From an uncultured Saprospiraceae bacterium (GTDB taxonomy: Bacteria > Bacteroidota > Bacteroidia > Chitinophagales > Saprospiraceae), in contig CALDTK010000045.1 in NCBI GenBank assembly GCA_937924035.1, forward strand, positions 1 to 41,998: a stretch of DNA of 41,998 nt, in the 5' to 3' direction. Within the stretch, counting starts at the first letter, position 1; every line of letters starts with the position of its first letter. The notes under the pieces are model-generated. The model did no database searches. It was not told the origin of the DNA and saw nothing but the letters and a program-made list of their open reading frames with translations. Below are positions 8,696-17,255 of this stretch, piece by piece. The position numbers and the translations under genes were made by a program.

Positions 8696-9070
8696 TCAGC
8701 GTGACATTTTCGCCTCAACACTCAACGTCGCGTGAGGAACAGCCTTGAGGCGTTCTTTAGGAATCAAAGTTCCTGTTTCCCTGCAAACGCCGTAGGTTTT
8801 GCTTTCAATGCGTTGTAAAGCATTCTCTAAGTGCTTGATATGCTTCTGCTGACGACTGGCTAGGGTGTTGAGTCGCGTAACCTCTGTAGAAGTCGAACCA
8901 TCATCTAGTCCCTTCACTTTGTTGTCGGGATTCTCAGACATTTCCTTCAAAGAGTCTAAATAAAACTTGAGATCAGTCCTCGCGTAGCCCAGCTTCTTAT
9001 TGATGATGGCTTTGAACTCTGCCAGTTCGTTATCTGAATAGCGGACTGTTATAGATTGATCTTGAGACAT
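8696..9070 (-). CDS. TraR/DksA family protein
   Basis: 124 residues: a coiled-coil N-terminal part (about 12-90, with RLNTLASRQQKHIKHLENAL) and a C-terminal zinc-finger-like part (YGVCRETGTLIPKERLKAVP). Only one of the four zinc-binding cysteines remains (C96), a pattern usual for Bacteroidota members. DksA-type proteins bind RNA polymerase through the secondary channel and act with ppGpp; whether this Cys-poor form does so is not shown by sequence. It is the first gene of a likely operon with the two lspA genes. Confidence 0.88.
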   Translation of the reverse strand: MSQDQSITVRYSDNELAEFKAIINKKLGYARTDLKFYLDSLKEMSENPDNKVKGLDDGSTSTEVTRLNTLASRQQKHIKHLENALQRIESKTYGVCRETGTLIPKERLKAVPHATLSVEAKMSR

Positions 9071-9375
9071 AACTCTGGTGATTAGAAGTAGTCGTTAGCA
9101 TAAATAAATGCTGCGCGTTCAAAGGCCAAAAATATAGCTTCGTCGACTGTATTAGCAAGTGAGCTACATAAAATCGGGTAGGCTACAGGATAAATTAGAA
9201 ATTTTGAATTTTTTTAAGCTTTCGCGAAAACGCATGTACAGGACTCGCATGATGAGTGAGCGGTAAAGTTCGCTGAGTAAGCGGTTTGCTTCTTATAGAA
9301 ATTAGCTCGTCAGCCAATTACACATGTGGTTTTTTGTAAAACATAAAGGACTGTTTTGGAGTAAAACAGTTCACT
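9071..9375. other. Divergent intergenic region between dksA-like and glucosaminidase genes
   Basis: 305 bp without a credible gene. It contains the perfect palindrome TTTCGCGAAA (9220-9229), which is part of a one-mismatch copy of the dispersed word on the minus strand (9218-9230). It also contains the hairpin at 9350-9370 just before the glucosaminidase ATG. Promoters for both neighbours should lie here. Confidence 0.5.
9350..9370 (+). promoter_or_regulatory. Hairpin with GGAG in its loop just upstream of the glucosaminidase start
   Basis: The perfect 8-bp arms ACTGTTTT (9350-9357) and AAAACAGT (9363-9370) enclose the loop GGAGT. The ATG follows 5 bp after the stem. The loop holds a Shine-Dalgarno-like GGAG, so the hairpin could shape ribosome access. 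Confidence 0.35.
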
Positions 9376-10149
9376 ATGACAAACCAAACGCTACACACAT
9401 CCCACAAGGGTGGTGCACTTCATCGTGCACTCCTATTCTTGGCTTTCTCTCTTTGGAGTCTGTCAATAGCCGTTGCTTACAACGATCCACCTACCAACCT
9501 GGAACGCGAAGCTTTCATTTCGAAAATTTCTCAAATTGCCAAAGCGGAACAAGCTTACTCTGGCATTCCAGCGAGCATTAAAACTGCTCAAGCAATTTTT
9601 GAGTCCAGTTGGGGCAAATCTAGATTAGCAACCACAGGCAATAACTACTTCGGCATCAAATGTAAATCTTGGTGGACAGGTGAGACCATTTTACATAAAG
9701 ACGATGATTATGATGAGAATGGTGAGCTCACACACAGTTGCTTTCGTGCATACGAAAGCATAGAAGAGAGTTTTACCGACCACACAATCTTCCTCCTGAG
9801 TAGCGACCGTTATAAGTCTTTGTTTGAGTTAGATCCCACGGATTACAAAGGATGGGCGCACGGACTCAAAAAGTGTGGTTATGCTACAGATCCAAACTAT
9901 GCGCAGAAAATTATAGGCCTCATCGAGCGTCTGAACCTGCAGGAGCTTGATCAACCTGCTTATGTCGAATCTGTTGAGTCGTATCAAGAAACTGCTGCTA
10001 GTACTCAGCAAGAACAAGACGTAGAAGTTGCCTCAGCAGCTATTACGAAGAAGGAGACAGGCGGAGGTAATCCACCTCCACCTACACTTATTCCCGATAG
10101 CTACGTGCCATCAGGAAAAGGTGAACGACCGGTAGTGCGGAAGTTTTAA
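9376..10149 (+). CDS. Exported glucosaminidase (GH73-type peptidoglycan hydrolase)
   Basis: 257 residues. A signal peptide (hydrophobic core about 18-34, cut near AVAYN) is followed by a glucosaminidase domain (about 45-190). The expected catalytic Glu is E76 in AQAIFESSWGKS. Other family features are NNYFGIKCK, FRAYESIEESFTDH and the KKCGYATDPNYA block. The domain cleaves the glycan chain of peptidoglycan. The remaining tail (about 195-257) is low-complexity with PPPPT and no LysM repeat, unlike many Bacteroidota relatives that carry LysM cell-wall binding modules. It is a single gene with its own terminator. The role is probably cell-wall remodelling or daughter-cell separation. Confidence 0.9.
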   Translation: MTNQTLHTSHKGGALHRALLFLAFSLWSLSIAVAYNDPPTNLEREAFISKISQIAKAEQAYSGIPASIKTAQAIFESSWGKSRLATTGNNYFGIKCKSWWTGETILHKDDDYDENGELTHSCFRAYESIEESFTDHTIFLLSSDRYKSLFELDPTDYKGWAHGLKKCGYATDPNYAQKIIGLIERLNLQELDQPAYVESVESYQETAASTQQEQDVEVASAAITKKETGGGNPPPPTLIPDSYVPSGKGERPVVRKF

Positions 10150-10195
10150 GAGTAGTTCGAGTCGCAAGACTCGTAGCGTTTGTTCAATTATTGAT

Positions 10196-10229
10196 GAGCA
10201 GTGTGGTTATTCCACGCTGCTCTTTTTTT
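10196..10229 (+). terminator. Rho-independent terminator after the glucosaminidase gene
   Basis: The stem GAGCAGTGTGG / CCACGCTGCTC has one mismatch and a short TTATT loop and is followed by seven T. It lies between convergent genes. Confidence 0.9.
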
Positions 10230-10261
10230 GTGGATGATATACTACCCCCTTACTAAGGACT

Positions 10262-11323
10262 CTAATTGCGCTTTTTCCACCCACCTTTCCGGATTTTCAT
10301 CGGATTCTTGCGGTCCTCATCGTACCCGGCACGTGTCAAATAGATCTCTCTAGCTGTAAAGAGCGCTTCTGAAAAGCTATCAGAAGAGGCTTTTCCTTTT
10401 CCTGCAATATCGAGTGCTGTACCGTGGTCTGGTGAGGTGCGCACCACAGAAAGGCCCGCTGTAAAATTGACCCCGCCACCAAAAGAAAGCGTCTTAAAAG
10501 GAACTAGGCCTTGATCATGATACATCGCTAAGATCCCATCAAACTTGCTGTACTGGCCTGAACCGAAAAATCCATCTGCAGGGAAAGGACCCATCACATT
10601 GTGCCCTTTGTCTTTCATATCAATAATCGCTGGACGAATAGTCTCTTCTTCCTCTTTGCCGATTGCACCGCCATCGCCAGCATGTGGGTTAAGACCAAGA
10701 ACAGCAACCATTGGACCGACGATGCCGAAGTCTCTTTCTAGTGTCTTGATGAACAATTCAAGCTTGTTGCGCAAGATGGTCGGTGAAATTGACTTAGCTA
10801 CATCACGCAGGGGGACGTGATTTGTAGCGACTGCAACACGTAGACCATCATCGCCCACCATGAGCATGAGGCTTTTCCCTTTGCCAAATTCTTGCTCCAA
10901 AAATTCCGTGTGCCCAGGAAAACCGAAGCCTGCTTGTTGCATTGCTGATTTATGAATAGGCGCAGTCACGAGAGCATCCACCTGACCGGCTTTCAAGGCA
11001 TTGGTAGCGTGTTCGAGGCTTGTTTTAGCGACAGCTCCACCTTCTTCACTTACTCGACCAAACTCAACGGGAGGTTCGTGTTCCCAGCAGTTGACAATCT
11101 GAATCGTCTCGGCTTCAGTACCTAGGTCCTCGAGTTTTGCGGAAGCGATATCTACATTCTCCAAGCCACAGGCTTCTCGGTGAATTTTCACCATTTCCAT
11201 GCTCGCAAAAATGACAGGTGCGAAATAGCTGAAGAGGCGGTCGTCATTAAAAGCACGTAAGACCACTTCAATTCCAATTCCGTTTGGGTCGCCGCAGCTG
11301 ATGCCGATTGTGATTCGTTTCAT
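10262..11323 (-). CDS. pdxA: 4-hydroxythreonine-4-phosphate dehydrogenase
   Basis: 353 residues from ATG at 11323; an ATG at 11350 would add nine residues that do not fit the family start (MKRITIGISCGDPNGIG). The enzyme oxidises 4-phosphohydroxy-L-threonine with NAD in the DXP-dependent pathway to pyridoxal 5'-phosphate. Metal-binding histidines are visible at H169 (TNHVPL), H214 (LNPHAGDGG) and H269 (MYHDQG), the spacing known for E. coli PdxA. APIHKSAM and TSPDHGTALDIAGKG are also family hallmarks. It is divergent from rsmA/ksgA with 43 bp between the starts. The C-terminus is basic (RKGGWKKRN). Confidence 0.96.
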   Translation of the reverse strand: MKRITIGISCGDPNGIGIEVVLRAFNDDRLFSYFAPVIFASMEMVKIHREACGLENVDIASAKLEDLGTEAETIQIVNCWEHEPPVEFGRVSEEGGAVAKTSLEHATNALKAGQVDALVTAPIHKSAMQQAGFGFPGHTEFLEQEFGKGKSLMLMVGDDGLRVAVATNHVPLRDVAKSISPTILRNKLELFIKTLERDFGIVGPMVAVLGLNPHAGDGGAIGKEEEETIRPAIIDMKDKGHNVMGPFPADGFFGSGQYSKFDGILAMYHDQGLVPFKTLSFGGGVNFTAGLSVVRTSPDHGTALDIAGKGKASSDSFSEALFTAREIYLTRAGYDEDRKNPMKIRKGGWKKRN

Positions 11324-11354
11324 ACGGCTGCAAGAAACGACGAAATTCACTTGT

Positions 11355-11362
11355 TACCTTCG
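11355..11362 (+). promoter_or_regulatory. Putative -7 box of rsmA
   Basis: TACCTTCG matches the Bacteroidota -7 element TAnnTTTG at all but one position. It ends 4 bp before the ATG, as does the box before the yqeY-like gene, so the transcript would have almost no leader. No TTG is present at the expected -33 distance. Confidence 0.4.
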
Positions 11363-11366
11363 CCCC

Positions 11367-12143
11367 ATGAAAGCCAAGAAGTCATATGGTCAACACTTTT
11401 TGGCGCAGCCTGAAATTGCTAGACAGATTGCCTACAGTGTCAATTACGATTCTATCGACCAAGTCCTTGAAGTTGGGCCTGGTCAAGGCATGCTTACCCA
11501 GTTTTTGCGACAGCGGAAATTACCTGTGTATGCGGTCGAGGCAGATCGTGACATGGTGGCCCATTTAAAAGAGGATGATGCGAGTTGGGTCGAAGAATTT
11601 TTAACTGAAGAAGACTTCTTAAAAGTTGATTTAGAGCAGCTTACGCGAAAACAGCCGACGGCTCTGGTTGGGAATTTCCCCTACAATATCTCTTCGCAAA
11701 TTCTTATTCGACTCGTCGAAAATAGATCCTTCCTTCCTCGGATGGTGGGCATGTTTCAACGTGAATTGGCCGAACGAGTCCTAGCTCCTCCAGGAAGTAA
11801 AACCTATGGTGTGATTAGCGTTCTCGTGCAAGCCTACTATACAGGGAGCGTGGTCATGCACGTCAAGCCCGGCAGTTTTAATCCTCCACCGAAAGTCAAC
11901 AGTACGGTCATCGCATTGGAGCGTTTACCCGGTGATGGACCAAAGTGCGATCCTGATAAGTTCAGGACTGTTGTGCGGACGGCCTTCCAACAAAGACGAA
12001 AAATGTTACGCAATTCATTGAAACCCTTGTGGCCTGGCAATATGGACCCAGATGATAAAAGCCTCATGCGACGACCAGAGCAGCTTAGTGTTGCTGATTT
12101 TGTGGAATTGGTTGAACGGATAGAAGCTTTGAAAGGAAAGTAG
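11367..12143 (+). CDS. rsmA: 16S rRNA (adenine1518-N6/adenine1519-N6)-dimethyltransferase
   Basis: 258 residues from ATG at 11367 (MKAKKSYGQHFLAQ). The frame is open further upstream, into pdxA, but the GQHFL motif must be near the N-terminus. This S-adenosylmethionine-dependent enzyme dimethylates two adenines in the last helix of 16S rRNA during 30S maturation (also called KsgA). Visible motifs are EVGPGQG (35-41, cofactor binding), AVEADRDM (56-63) and NFPYNIS (103-109, catalytic). The C-terminal region carries FNPPPKVNSTVI and FQQRRKMLRNSL. It is normal in length. Confidence 0.96.
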   Translation: MKAKKSYGQHFLAQPEIARQIAYSVNYDSIDQVLEVGPGQGMLTQFLRQRKLPVYAVEADRDMVAHLKEDDASWVEEFLTEEDFLKVDLEQLTRKQPTALVGNFPYNISSQILIRLVENRSFLPRMVGMFQRELAERVLAPPGSKTYGVISVLVQAYYTGSVVMHVKPGSFNPPPKVNSTVIALERLPGDGPKCDPDKFRTVVRTAFQQRRKMLRNSLKPLWPGNMDPDDKSLMRRPEQLSVADFVELVERIEALKGK

Positions 12144-12162
12144 AGATGCGATGAGGAAAGCC

Positions 12163-12170
12163 TACCTTTG
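12163..12170 (+). promoter_or_regulatory. Putative -7 box of the yqeY-like gene
   Basis: TACCTTTG is a full match to TAnnTTTG and ends 4 bp before the ATG at 12175. It decides the start: the in-frame ATG at 12151 lies upstream of this box. Confidence 0.5.
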
Positions 12171-12174
12171 CATC

Positions 12175-12621
12175 ATGACTCTTGAAGACCGAATTAACGC
12201 AGATATTAAGACCGCCATGAAAGAGCGCCGTAAGGATGACTTACGTGGCTTGCGAGCTATCAAGCAAGCTATTTTGCTCACGCAGACGGATGGAAAAGGA
12301 ACCACCATCGATGAAGCCAAGGAAATTCAAATCCTGCAAAAACTTGTCAAGTCACGTCGCGAAAGTCTCGGCATTTATGAAAAGCAAGGTCGTGAAGATC
12401 TCGCCGAAACTGAACGTCAGGAGATTAAAACGATAGAGGCTTATCTCCCAGAGCAAATGTCTGTAGAAGAGCTTACGGAGGTTATTAAAGGTATCATTGC
12501 AAAGACCGGTGCTTCAAGCATGAAGGACATGGGGAAAGTGATGGGCATGGCGAGTGGACAACTAGGTGGTAAAGCGGATGGAAAGGCAATTAGTGGGGTG
12601 GTGCGTCAGTTACTTGGATAG
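12175..12621 (+). CDS. GatB/YqeY domain-containing protein
   Basis: 148 residues from ATG at 12175 (MTLEDRINADIKTAMKERR). An ATG at 12151 would add eight residues, but a promoter box lies between the two. The helical YqeY fold is shared with the tail of the GatB amidotransferase subunit. Motifs are LRAIKQAILL, KLVKSRRESLGIYEKQGREDL, EIKTIEAYLPEQMS and MGKVMG, and the protein ends in VVRQLLG. The molecular role is not established, though an interaction with tRNA or tRNA enzymes is suspected. It sits 31 bp after rsmA. Confidence 0.92.
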   Translation: MTLEDRINADIKTAMKERRKDDLRGLRAIKQAILLTQTDGKGTTIDEAKEIQILQKLVKSRRESLGIYEKQGREDLAETERQEIKTIEAYLPEQMSVEELTEVIKGIIAKTGASSMKDMGKVMGMASGQLGGKADGKAISGVVRQLLG

Positions 12622-12670
12622 TCTTGAATGAACTTCTCTCGACCTCCGGTTAATACTTACTAAACACAAC

Positions 12671-15199
12671 GTGCTGACTCAATTTCACTCTTACTTTTTT
12701 GCGAGTTGCTTAAGCTTACTTTTTTCAAGTATTGCCCTAGCTCAAGGAATAGAGGGTAAAGTGCTCGATGAGTACGGGACACCTGTTCCTTACGCCAACA
12801 TTTTTGTAGAAGAAGAGCAGACTGGTACCTCTTCAGATGATGAAGGTTACTTTCTGCTTCGGCTGCCTACAAAAGGAGACTATCGTGTCATTGTAAGTGC
12901 ACTGGGGTATACAAGTAATGTCGATACGGTCATTATTGGAGATGTCCTTGAATCGCGAAACTTTAAGCTTATGGCTTCCTCGGAAGCCTTGGAGGAAATC
13001 GTGGTCACGGCTTCGAAACGAGACCCTGCTTATGGAATTATCCGAGAAGCTTCCGATCGAAGAAAGGCCAACCTTAGGAGTGTAGGTAGCTACCGTGCTC
13101 AAGTCTATTTGAAGGCCCGCGAAGACATTGATGTTCGCCAGAAAAAGAAGAAGGACCGGAAGCCGATATTTAGTGTTAGTAGTGATGAGGAAGATCTAAA
13201 TCCACTCGAAGAGGATCCTTTTGCTGTTCAGCGGGCAGAGCTCAATCGATTGAATGACTCGCTGATGAACAGTCTCAATCTGATTGAACGACAGCTTATA
13301 TTAAATTTTCAAGCGCCAGATAATTATAAGGAAGAACGACTAGCAAGTAAGGTGTATGGAACTGATGATGGTCTATTTGTTCCACTTTTTGGCGATGGCG
13401 ATTTTAATTTTTATAGATCGCAAGTTGACTTTGGATCATTGACTGAGAATAAACTAATCTCACCCTTGTCGCCGACCGCTGTGTTGAGCTATAAGTTTAA
13501 GCTGATTGCTGAGATTGAAGAGGAAAATGGATTGGTGTATGAGATAGAGATTAGTCCTCGTAAAAAAGGAAATGCTACGCTTGAAGGGAAAGTATTTATT
13601 AATGCCACGGATTTCACTATTAATCGCCTAGATGTGGTTTTGCCGAAAGGCGCATTAAAGCAATTTGATGCCTTTCGATATGAACAATCCTATGCGCAAG
13701 TAGCAGACTCTTTTTGGCTTCCTTCACGCCAAGTTTTTAATTACGAAACCAAGGTGGGTAAGCGTAAGACATATAGTGGTCAAACGACTATACGGTTTTC
13801 TGATTATGAGTTAGCCTATGTATTTCCAGAGAAGTTTTTTGGTGGCGAACTTGCTATTACTCAGGCGGAAGCCTACAAGCGCGATACGGCTTATTGGCAG
13901 GCTGCTCGGATTGAGCCTCTTGCATTGGATGAGCAGAAAGTTGTTTATCTAAGAGATAGTATTTACGCCCGAGTGAATTCAATAGAATATAAGGATAGTG
14001 TAGAGGCTGAGTATAACAAGATTCAATTTTTAGATATTATTTGGGACGGTGTTGGGTTCAGGGATCATCGAAAAGAGCAAAATATATACTTCGGTTCTTT
14101 GCCTAGTTGGGTGAGCTACAATATTATAGGAGGTTGGCGAGTCGGTCCTTTTGTTTCTTACAGTCGTCGGCTAAAAACTGGACAGCGATTCTCTACAAGT
14201 GTGAATACTAGCGTAGGTGTACGAAACATGGATGTGCAAGGCAGCATCGGAAGCAGCTTTTTATATGATCCGCATCACCTAGGATATGTCAGCGCAAGAT
14301 TCGCTCGAGATTTCGAAGCAATTAATGATTTTGATGCAATTGTCAATTTACTTAGTCGCTCAAATTATATCCTTACAGATCGATATGAGGCTAACCACAG
14401 ACGTGAGTTATTCAATGGTTTTTTTCTGAGGACGAACATAGGTTTTGCCGAAAGGAGACCTGCGCCAGTGCTAAATTCTGAAACGATTTTTTCAGAACTC
14501 TTAGAGGATGATCCTCCATTGCCTTTTGAGCCTTATGAAGCATTAATTACCGATATCGGAATCCAGTATACCCCCCAGCAACAATACATTACAGAGCCTT
14601 TGCAGAAAGTTATTCTAGGTAGTAAATGGCCTACGTTTGGAGTACTGTATCGGAAGGGTTGGAACGGGCCGCTCGGATCAGACATTGATTTTGACTACCT
14701 CCAGTTTTCCCTAAGGCAACGCCTCCAATTGGGAGCGATCGGTAACTTAAATTACACCGCAGAGGCTGGTGATTTTTTAACGAGTAAGGATGTTCGTTTT
14801 GTAGATGTCAGGCGTTTTGCGCAAAGTAATCCACTTTGGTTTTTTGAACCTCTTCAAGCTTTTCAAGTGTTGGACACCATGCTGACTACCACACGCCCAT
14901 TTGTTGAGTTTCACCTTGTACATCATTTTAATGGTGCTTTGATCAATAACATCCCACTCGTCAAGAAGTCTCGTATTGAAGTCGTTGCTGGTGGAGGATT
15001 TCTCTTTTTAGAGGAAGGAGCGTTTCGTCAAGAGGAGGCTTTTGCTGGGATAGAGCGCGTCTTTAAGCTTGGTGCGAGAAGACGTCTGAGGGTTGGTTTA
15101 TATGGAGTAGTAGGTAATTCTTCAGATGCGCCGCAATCGGAGGCGATAAAGTTTAGCCTCGATGTGATTGACACGTGGAAGCGCGATTGGAGCTTTTAG
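12671..15199 (+). CDS. DUF5686 outer-membrane protein with carboxypeptidase-regulatory-like domain
   Basis: 842 residues starting at a GTG. A signal peptide is cut near LAQG (residue 25). Next comes a carboxypeptidase D regulatory-like domain (about 26-110: GKVLDEYGTPVPYANIFV, GYFLLRLP, EALEEIVVTA), which resembles the front end of SusC-type receptors. The DUF5686 part (about 110-842) has a soluble middle and a long beta-rich C-terminus, consistent with an outer-membrane barrel, ending in DVIDTWKRDWSF. There is no TonB plug domain. The function is unknown; relatives are widespread in Bacteroidota. It follows the yqeY-like gene by 49 bp and may be read with it. Confidence 0.88.
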   Translation: MLTQFHSYFFASCLSLLFSSIALAQGIEGKVLDEYGTPVPYANIFVEEEQTGTSSDDEGYFLLRLPTKGDYRVIVSALGYTSNVDTVIIGDVLESRNFKLMASSEALEEIVVTASKRDPAYGIIREASDRRKANLRSVGSYRAQVYLKAREDIDVRQKKKKDRKPIFSVSSDEEDLNPLEEDPFAVQRAELNRLNDSLMNSLNLIERQLILNFQAPDNYKEERLASKVYGTDDGLFVPLFGDGDFNFYRSQVDFGSLTENKLISPLSPTAVLSYKFKLIAEIEEENGLVYEIEISPRKKGNATLEGKVFINATDFTINRLDVVLPKGALKQFDAFRYEQSYAQVADSFWLPSRQVFNYETKVGKRKTYSGQTTIRFSDYELAYVFPEKFFGGELAITQAEAYKRDTAYWQAARIEPLALDEQKVVYLRDSIYARVNSIEYKDSVEAEYNKIQFLDIIWDGVGFRDHRKEQNIYFGSLPSWVSYNIIGGWRVGPFVSYSRRLKTGQRFSTSVNTSVGVRNMDVQGSIGSSFLYDPHHLGYVSARFARDFEAINDFDAIVNLLSRSNYILTDRYEANHRRELFNGFFLRTNIGFAERRPAPVLNSETIFSELLEDDPPLPFEPYEALITDIGIQYTPQQQYITEPLQKVILGSKWPTFGVLYRKGWNGPLGSDIDFDYLQFSLRQRLQLGAIGNLNYTAEAGDFLTSKDVRFVDVRRFAQSNPLWFFEPLQAFQVLDTMLTTTRPFVEFHLVHHFNGALINNIPLVKKSRIEVVAGGGFLFLEEGAFRQEEAFAGIERVFKLGARRRLRVGLYGVVGNSSDAPQSEAIKFSLDVIDTWKRDWSF

Positions 15200-15467
15200 G
15201 GATACATGGTCTCCGTTGTTAGCTTTCACTGAGCAAGATTCAGCTTCATGATTAGTTTTTTTCGCGGTGTGCACCATGGTTGAAGATCGCTTCAATAAGT
15301 GGAGGTTGGAAAAGTATTTGATCGAGAAGGATGTCAGACTCAGCGGGCCATTGAGGCCATAGCATGAAAATTTTTCAAGTTTTTTGTGTCCAAACCGTGG
15401 AATCGACACTTTTTGTTTGTCTATTGACTGTTACTGCACCTTTTGTAGTAATTAGAATCGAACAAAC

Positions 15468-17021
15468 ATGCTATCTAAAACCTATGCTTCAGCGCTCCAA
15501 GGCGTTGACGCTAAACTCATTACCGTTGAAACCCACGCTGGGAATACGATAAAGGCCAACGGTCCAACAAAGCACATCGTCGGGCTGCCAGACAAAGCTG
15601 TTTCAGAAGGCTTTATGCGCATTAACCCAGCTTTACGGAATTCAGGTTATAAGCCTGCACGCCGGGTCCTGACGATCAACCTTGCGCCTGCTTCTCTGCG
15701 TAAAGAAGGATCTGCGTATGATTTGCCTATCGCTATAGGTATCTTAGAATCTACCGATCAAATCGTGCTTTCTACTGAGAAGAGGTACATGCTGATTGGA
15801 GAACTAGCTTTGGATGGAAGGCTCCGGGGAGTTCGTGGTGCATTGCCGATGGCCATCGCTGCCAAAGCTCAGGGATTTGATGGACTCATCTTGCCCCAAG
15901 CCAATGCAGAAGAAGCAGCCATCGTAGAAGGCTTAGAAGTAATTGGAGCAAGCAAGCTTAAGGATGTTATTGATCATCTACAAGGTGTTATCCATTTAGC
16001 GCCGACCGCTGCAAAGGTTCGTATTAACGATGAGGCTTCGCGTCCTTTTCCGCTTGACTTCAATGATGTGATGGGACAAGAGAACATCAAACGTTCACTT
16101 GAAATAGCTGCTGCTGGAGGGCATAATGCGATATTAATCGGTCCGCCAGGTGCAGGAAAGACGATGCTAGCGCGTAGGCTTCCAACGATTTTACCGCCAC
16201 TTAATCTTAAAGAAGCGCTTGAAACCACAAAAATCCATTCTGTGGCTGGAAAGTTGCCGAGTGGTCGCGGGTTGGTAGCGACTCGTCCTTTCAGGTCGCC
16301 TCACCACACGATCAGTGATGTGGCCTTGGTTGGGGGAGGTCAAAATCCTATGCCAGGCGAGATCAGTTTGGCACATAATGGAGTACTCTTTTTGGACGAA
16401 CTTCCAGAGTTTAAACGCTCTGTACTTGAAGTGATGAGGCAACCCATGGAAGAGCGCAGGGTAAGTATCAGTCGTGCACGATGGACGGTCGATTATCCGG
16501 CTAGTTTTATGCTGCTCGCGAGTATGAACCCTTGTCCTTGCGGTTTTTACAACCACCCAACAAAAGAGTGTACTTGCGGACCGGGAAAGGTGAAGCATTA
16601 CCTCAACAAGATCAGCGGACCGCTTCTTGATCGCATTGATCTTCATGTGGAAGTAGTTCCTGTGAGTTACGATCAACTTTCTCAAGAAGGGCGAAGCGGA
16701 GAGTCGAGTGCAACTATTGCAAAGAGGGTTATCGCGGCGCGCAAAATTCAAGAAGTCCGTTTTTCGAAATACCTCGATATTCATTGTAATGCTCAGATGC
16801 CGAGTCGTTTGGTTCGTGATGCTTGCCCTCTTGATCCTGCTGGAAAGCAGATGCTCCAAACGGCAATGGAGCGACTTCAGCTATCTGCTCGTGCCTACGA
16901 TCGCATTTTAAAGGTGGCGAGAACAATTGCCGACCTTGATATGAGTCAGCAAGTATCAACAAACCACTTAGCGGAAGCTATTCAATTTAGGACCTTGGAT
17001 AGAGGAAACTGGGCTGGCTAG
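15468..17021 (+). CDS. comM: YifB/ComM-family Mg-chelatase-like AAA ATPase
   Basis: 517 residues, full length. The N-terminal ChlI-like domain (about 1-170: THAGNTIKANGPTKHIVGLPD, INPALRNSGY) precedes the AAA+ core with Walker A GPPGAGKT (225-232) and Walker B VLFLDE (to 311). A Cys-rich MNPCPCGFY...CTCGPGKV segment (about 363-385) and the C-terminal helical domain (LSARAYDRILKVARTIADL) follow. In Vibrio and relatives ComM is a branch-migration helicase that integrates donor DNA during natural transformation; in many other bacteria the role is unproven. It is monocistronic here, with 270 bp of gene-free DNA in front. It is relevant to the dispersed 14-bp word if that word proves to be an uptake signal. 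Confidence 0.92.
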   Translation: MLSKTYASALQGVDAKLITVETHAGNTIKANGPTKHIVGLPDKAVSEGFMRINPALRNSGYKPARRVLTINLAPASLRKEGSAYDLPIAIGILESTDQIVLSTEKRYMLIGELALDGRLRGVRGALPMAIAAKAQGFDGLILPQANAEEAAIVEGLEVIGASKLKDVIDHLQGVIHLAPTAAKVRINDEASRPFPLDFNDVMGQENIKRSLEIAAAGGHNAILIGPPGAGKTMLARRLPTILPPLNLKEALETTKIHSVAGKLPSGRGLVATRPFRSPHHTISDVALVGGGQNPMPGEISLAHNGVLFLDELPEFKRSVLEVMRQPMEERRVSISRARWTVDYPASFMLLASMNPCPCGFYNHPTKECTCGPGKVKHYLNKISGPLLDRIDLHVEVVPVSYDQLSQEGRSGESSATIAKRVIAARKIQEVRFSKYLDIHCNAQMPSRLVRDACPLDPAGKQMLQTAMERLQLSARAYDRILKVARTIADLDMSQQVSTNHLAEAIQFRTLDRGNWAG

Positions 17022-17178
17022 GGCGTCTCAGCGCCCCCCGTCCTGTAGACCACTGGTCCGCTGGTAAGTGTACTGAAGGCGCGCAAGGCTTGCATGCAAT
17101 ACCTGCTAACAAAGGATTGGCAGGCTTAAATATCCTACTGCAACCTCTTTCCTATCCTTACGTTTTCACAATGGGCGC

Positions 17179-17208
17179 TTGTCAGGCACAATTTGCTTGT
17201 TACTTTCG
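17179..17208 (+). promoter_or_regulatory. Putative promoter of the E2 gene (TTG-N19-TAnnTTTG type)
   Basis: TTG (17179-17181) is followed after exactly 19 bp by TACTTTCG (17201-17208), one mismatch from the Bacteroidota -7 consensus. The ATG at 17256 lies 47 bp downstream. Confidence 0.5.
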
Positions 17209-17255
17209 CCTCTGCGACGCATTTGCTTCGCACTTCCATACAAGCACCTTTACGT

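Noticed and set aside
11388-11401. TTTTTGGCGCAGCC in rsmA, like the dispersed word
   Set aside because: It differs at several positions and encodes the conserved FLAQ of the family, so protein selection explains it.
15122-15409. A 95-codon minus-strand frame after the DUF5686 gene
   Set aside because: It overlaps the DUF5686 C-terminus, has a composition unlike neighbouring proteins, and shows no domain; treated as chance.
16191-16859. A 222-codon open frame on the minus strand
   Set aside because: It lies wholly antisense to the comM gene, has no signal or domain, and the opposite frame is a well-conserved ATPase.
17022-17255. Short palindromes (GGGCG/GCGCCC, GACCACTGGTC) before odhB as a riboswitch
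   Set aside because: The stems are short and unordered and match no riboswitch class I can recognise.
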